Assembly: GCA_036397835.1 (NCBI GenBank)
Contig: DASWIG010000296.1
Span: 1-18,826, forward strand
Direction of reading: 5' to 3'
DNA from: DASWIG01 sp036397835
GTDB lineage: Bacteria > Acidobacteriota > Thermoanaerobaculia > Multivoradales > J023
Length of the DNA: 18,826 nucleotides
Within the stretch, counting starts at the first letter, position 1; each line of letters opens with the position of its first letter. The notes beneath the pieces are model-generated. The model was not told the DNA's origin, did not search any database, and worked only from the letters and a program-made list of their open reading frames with translations. This document shows positions 17,287 through 18,826 of the stretch, piece by piece. The translations under genes were made by a program, and so were the position numbers.

Positions 17287-18390
17287 ATGGCGAACAAACG
17301 CGACTACTATGAGGTGCTGGGCGTCGCTCGCGATGCCTCTTCGACCGAGATCAAGTCCGCCTACCGCAAGCTCGCGATCCAGTCCCACCCCGACCGCAAC
17401 CAGGGCGACCCGGATTCGGAACGGAAGTTCAAGGAGGCGGCCGAAGCCTACGCCGTGCTCTCGGACTCCGAGAAACGCGCCCGCTACGACCGATTCGGCC
17501 ACGACGCCGACGCGGCGGGCTTCGGCGGCGGCTTCGGCGGCTTCGATCCGACGATCTTCGGCGACTTCTCGGACATCCTCGGCAGCTTCTTCGGCTTCGG
17601 CGCGCGGCGGCGCACCGCCGGCGTGCCGGGCGCCGACCTGCGCTACGACCTGCGGCTCTCCTTCGAGGACGCCGCCTTCGGCCGCGAGGTGGAGATTCGC
17701 ATCCCGCGCCTCGAGGCCTGCGAGGCCTGCGAGGGCACCGGCAGCCGCGACCGCCGGCTCAACACCTGCGCCACCTGCCAGGGCCAGGGGCGGGTGCGCT
17801 TCAGCCAGGGCTTCTTCAGCGTCGCCCAGACCTGCCCGCGGTGCCACGGCAGCGGACAGACGGTGACCGATCCGTGCAAGGAGTGCCGCGGCGACGGCCG
17901 GGTGGAGCGCCAGCGCGACCTCAAGGTCCCGATCCCGGCGGGCGTCGACAACGGCCTGCGCCTGCGCTTGCGCGGCGAGGGCGAGCACGGCGCCCGCGGC
18001 GGCCCGCCCGGCGACCTCGAGGTGTGGATCGGCGTCGAGCCCCACGAGCGCTTCGAGCGCGACGGCTCGGACGTCCACGAGAAGGTCTTCGTCAGCTACC
18101 CGCAGCTCGTGCTCGGCACCAACGTCGACGTGCGCACCCTCGACGCTACCGAGACCCTGAGGATCCCGGCCGGCACCCCGACCGGGCACGAGTTCCGTCT
18201 CCGCGGCCAGGGGGTCCCGCAACTGCGGGGCCACGGCCGCGGCGACCACGTCGTCCACGTGGCGCTCAAGGTGCCGCGCCCCAAGGACCTCAGCGAAGAC
18301 CAGATCCGGCTGCTGCGCGAGATGGCCGAGATCGAGGGCGTCGAGGTCCACCACGGGGTGTTCGAGAAGGTCAAGAACCTCTTCAACTAG
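17287..18390 (+). CDS. dnaJ: Chaperone DnaJ (type I Hsp40)
   Basis: A 367-residue complete type I DnaJ. The J domain opens MANKRDYYEVLGV with H34-P35-D36; a Gly/Phe-rich stretch follows (AGFGGGFGGFDPTIFGDF, about 78-105). The zinc region (145-204) has four CxxCxGxG repeats: CEACEGTG, CATCQGQG, CPRCHGSG and CKECRGDG. Two beta-barrel client-binding domains and a C-terminal dimerisation segment complete it. It delivers clients to DnaK and stimulates its ATPase. ATG 17287 lies five bases after the dnaK stop; an in-frame GTG at 17278 overlaps that stop. A clear Shine-Dalgarno is lacking, so translational coupling is likely. It is the last gene of the operon; the 3' region is full of hairpins but lacks a classical U-tract terminator. 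Confidence 0.96.
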   Translation: MANKRDYYEVLGVARDASSTEIKSAYRKLAIQSHPDRNQGDPDSERKFKEAAEAYAVLSDSEKRARYDRFGHDADAAGFGGGFGGFDPTIFGDFSDILGSFFGFGARRRTAGVPGADLRYDLRLSFEDAAFGREVEIRIPRLEACEACEGTGSRDRRLNTCATCQGQGRVRFSQGFFSVAQTCPRCHGSGQTVTDPCKECRGDGRVERQRDLKVPIPAGVDNGLRLRLRGEGEHGARGGPPGDLEVWIGVEPHERFERDGSDVHEKVFVSYPQLVLGTNVDVRTLDATETLRIPAGTPTGHEFRLRGQGVPQLRGHGRGDHVVHVALKVPRPKDLSEDQIRLLREMAEIEGVEVHHGVFEKVKNLFN

Positions 18391-18575
18391 ACGTCGGCAG
18401 AGCCGCATCGGCGGCTGGCCTGGCCAGGAGATCAAAGATCCCCTGATCGTCCGTATCGTGTCCGCGCAGCTCGAGGAGCTGCGGGGCTCGTCGGCGTCGT
18501 GACGCTTGACGGACGTCCACCGAGGGCCGGACGTCCTGTTGGCGTCGCTCCTCGTCCCGCAGGGACGACCGCGTG

Positions 18576-18600
18576 TAGCCCCGGGTTTCAACCCGGGGAC
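18576..18600 (+). repeat. REP-like palindrome, copy 1
   Basis: TAGCCCCGGGTTTCAACCCG and following bases form CCCCGGGTT (18579-18587) and AACCCGGGG (18590-18598) around TC. It shares the frame TAGC, TTTCAA loop and flanking GA with copy 2 on the other strand, while stem bases differ in pairs. It looks like a REP-type extragenic palindrome. Confidence 0.6.
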
Positions 18601-18644
18601 CCCGAGGACGCCCCCGAACCGCCGAGTTCTCTGCCACGCCCTCA

Positions 18645-18670
18645 GATCGCAGGGTTGAAACCCTGCGCTA
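18645..18670 (-). repeat. REP-like palindrome, copy 2 (inverted)
   Basis: CGCAGGGTT (18648-18656) and AACCCTGCG (18659-18667) around GA. Read on the minus strand it is TAGCGCAGGGTTTCAACCCT followed by GCGAT, aligning without gaps to copy 1. It faces copy 1 at a 44-base distance, as in paired REP (BIME-like) arrangements. Confidence 0.6.
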
Positions 18671-18724
18671 GAGGACCGGCCGGAAACCCTTCCGGCCGCG
18701 AGTAAGAGGCCGACTTCGTCGGCC

Positions 18725-18813
18725 AAATCCCCCCAACCCCCCTTTCTTAAAGGGGGGCTAAGAGTCCCGCGGTCAGGTTCCCCCCTTTAAGAAAGGGGGG
18801 TTAGGGGGGATTT
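18725..18813. repeat. MITE-like 89-bp inverted repeat with nested hairpins
   Basis: A left arm (18725-18757, AAATCCCCCCAACCCCCC then TTTCTTAAA then six G) is the reverse complement of the right arm (18780-18813), apart from one extra A in TTAGGGGGG. A 22-base centre separates them. Each arm also contains its own hairpin, CCCCCCTTT/AAAGGGGGG over three bases. There is no coding capacity. Similar C6/G6 elements with AAATCCCCC ends are familiar as dispersed intergenic repeats in several phyla; this recollection was not checked by search. No target duplication is visible. Confidence 0.7.
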
Positions 18814-18826
18814 CCCGGCAGACGAA

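Larger units (their letters stand above)
18391..18826. other. Non-coding hairpin island downstream of dnaJ
   Basis: These 436 bases contain no convincing gene. Apart from the repeats listed separately they hold: AGCCGC/GCGGCT (18401-18416), CGCAGCTC/GAGCTGCG (18465-18483), TCGTCCC/GGGACGA (18552-18568), CGGCCGGAA/TTCCGGCCG (18677-18698) and GGCCGAC/GTCGGCC (18708-18724). All are perfect stems of 6-9 bases with 3-4-base loops. The short open frames here are products of the GC-rich composition. Confidence 0.7.

Noticed and set aside
18552..18813. CRISPR array
   Set aside because: Palindromic repeats are present but they differ from one another, are not regularly spaced and have no unique spacers of constant length; no cas genes are nearby.

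Overview
This is an 18.8-kb, very GC-rich bacterial chromosome segment, densely packed with core genes. LpxH (lipid A synthesis), an MglA-type GTPase, a sigma-54 activator and an hrcA-grpE-dnaK-dnaJ operon together suggest a Gram-negative. The overall style fits an Acidobacteriota (Thermoanaerobaculia-like) or myxobacterial-type genome. That placement is inference; there is no rRNA or tRNA in the window. I see no phage, plasmid, CRISPR or classical transposase gene.

Layout. Positions 1-6106 (+) look like one tightly packed transcription unit: the 3' end of an Mrp/ApbC-like P-loop ATPase, an LpxH-type phosphoesterase, a PhnP-like metallo-beta-lactamase-fold hydrolase, AroA (EPSP synthase) and a 1083-residue sigma-54-dependent regulator. 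Several of these genes overlap (1548/1573 and 2855/2858). Positions 6117-7582 (+) hold two monocistronic genes, each with its own TTGACA-type promoter: a peroxiredoxin, and an unusual DNA-binding protein with two HTH domains, AT-hooks and a coiled coil, closed by an intrinsic terminator. Positions 7583-13267 (-) form a leftward unit: an MglA-like GTPase with a giant disordered tail, then nrdR, lon and thiL, driven from a promoter at about 13238-13267. Diverging from it, 13286-18390 (+) is the heat-shock operon hrcA-grpE-dnaK-dnaJ with a long structured leader. Positions 18391-18826 are non-coding and crowded with hairpins: a pair of REP-like palindromes that differ by compensatory changes, several single hairpins, and an 89-bp MITE-like inverted repeat with nested hairpins.

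Functional themes are protein quality control and its control (HrcA, GrpE, DnaK, DnaJ, Lon), deoxynucleotide regulation (NrdR), envelope, aromatic and cofactor synthesis (LpxH, AroA, ThiL), and peroxide defence. The parts least explained by known families are the long tail of the MglA-like protein, the tandem-HTH/AT-hook protein, the input half of the sigma-54 regulator, the hrcA leader and the hairpin island downstream of dnaJ. I found no clearly new multi-gene system. The strongest leads are single proteins and the repeat island.
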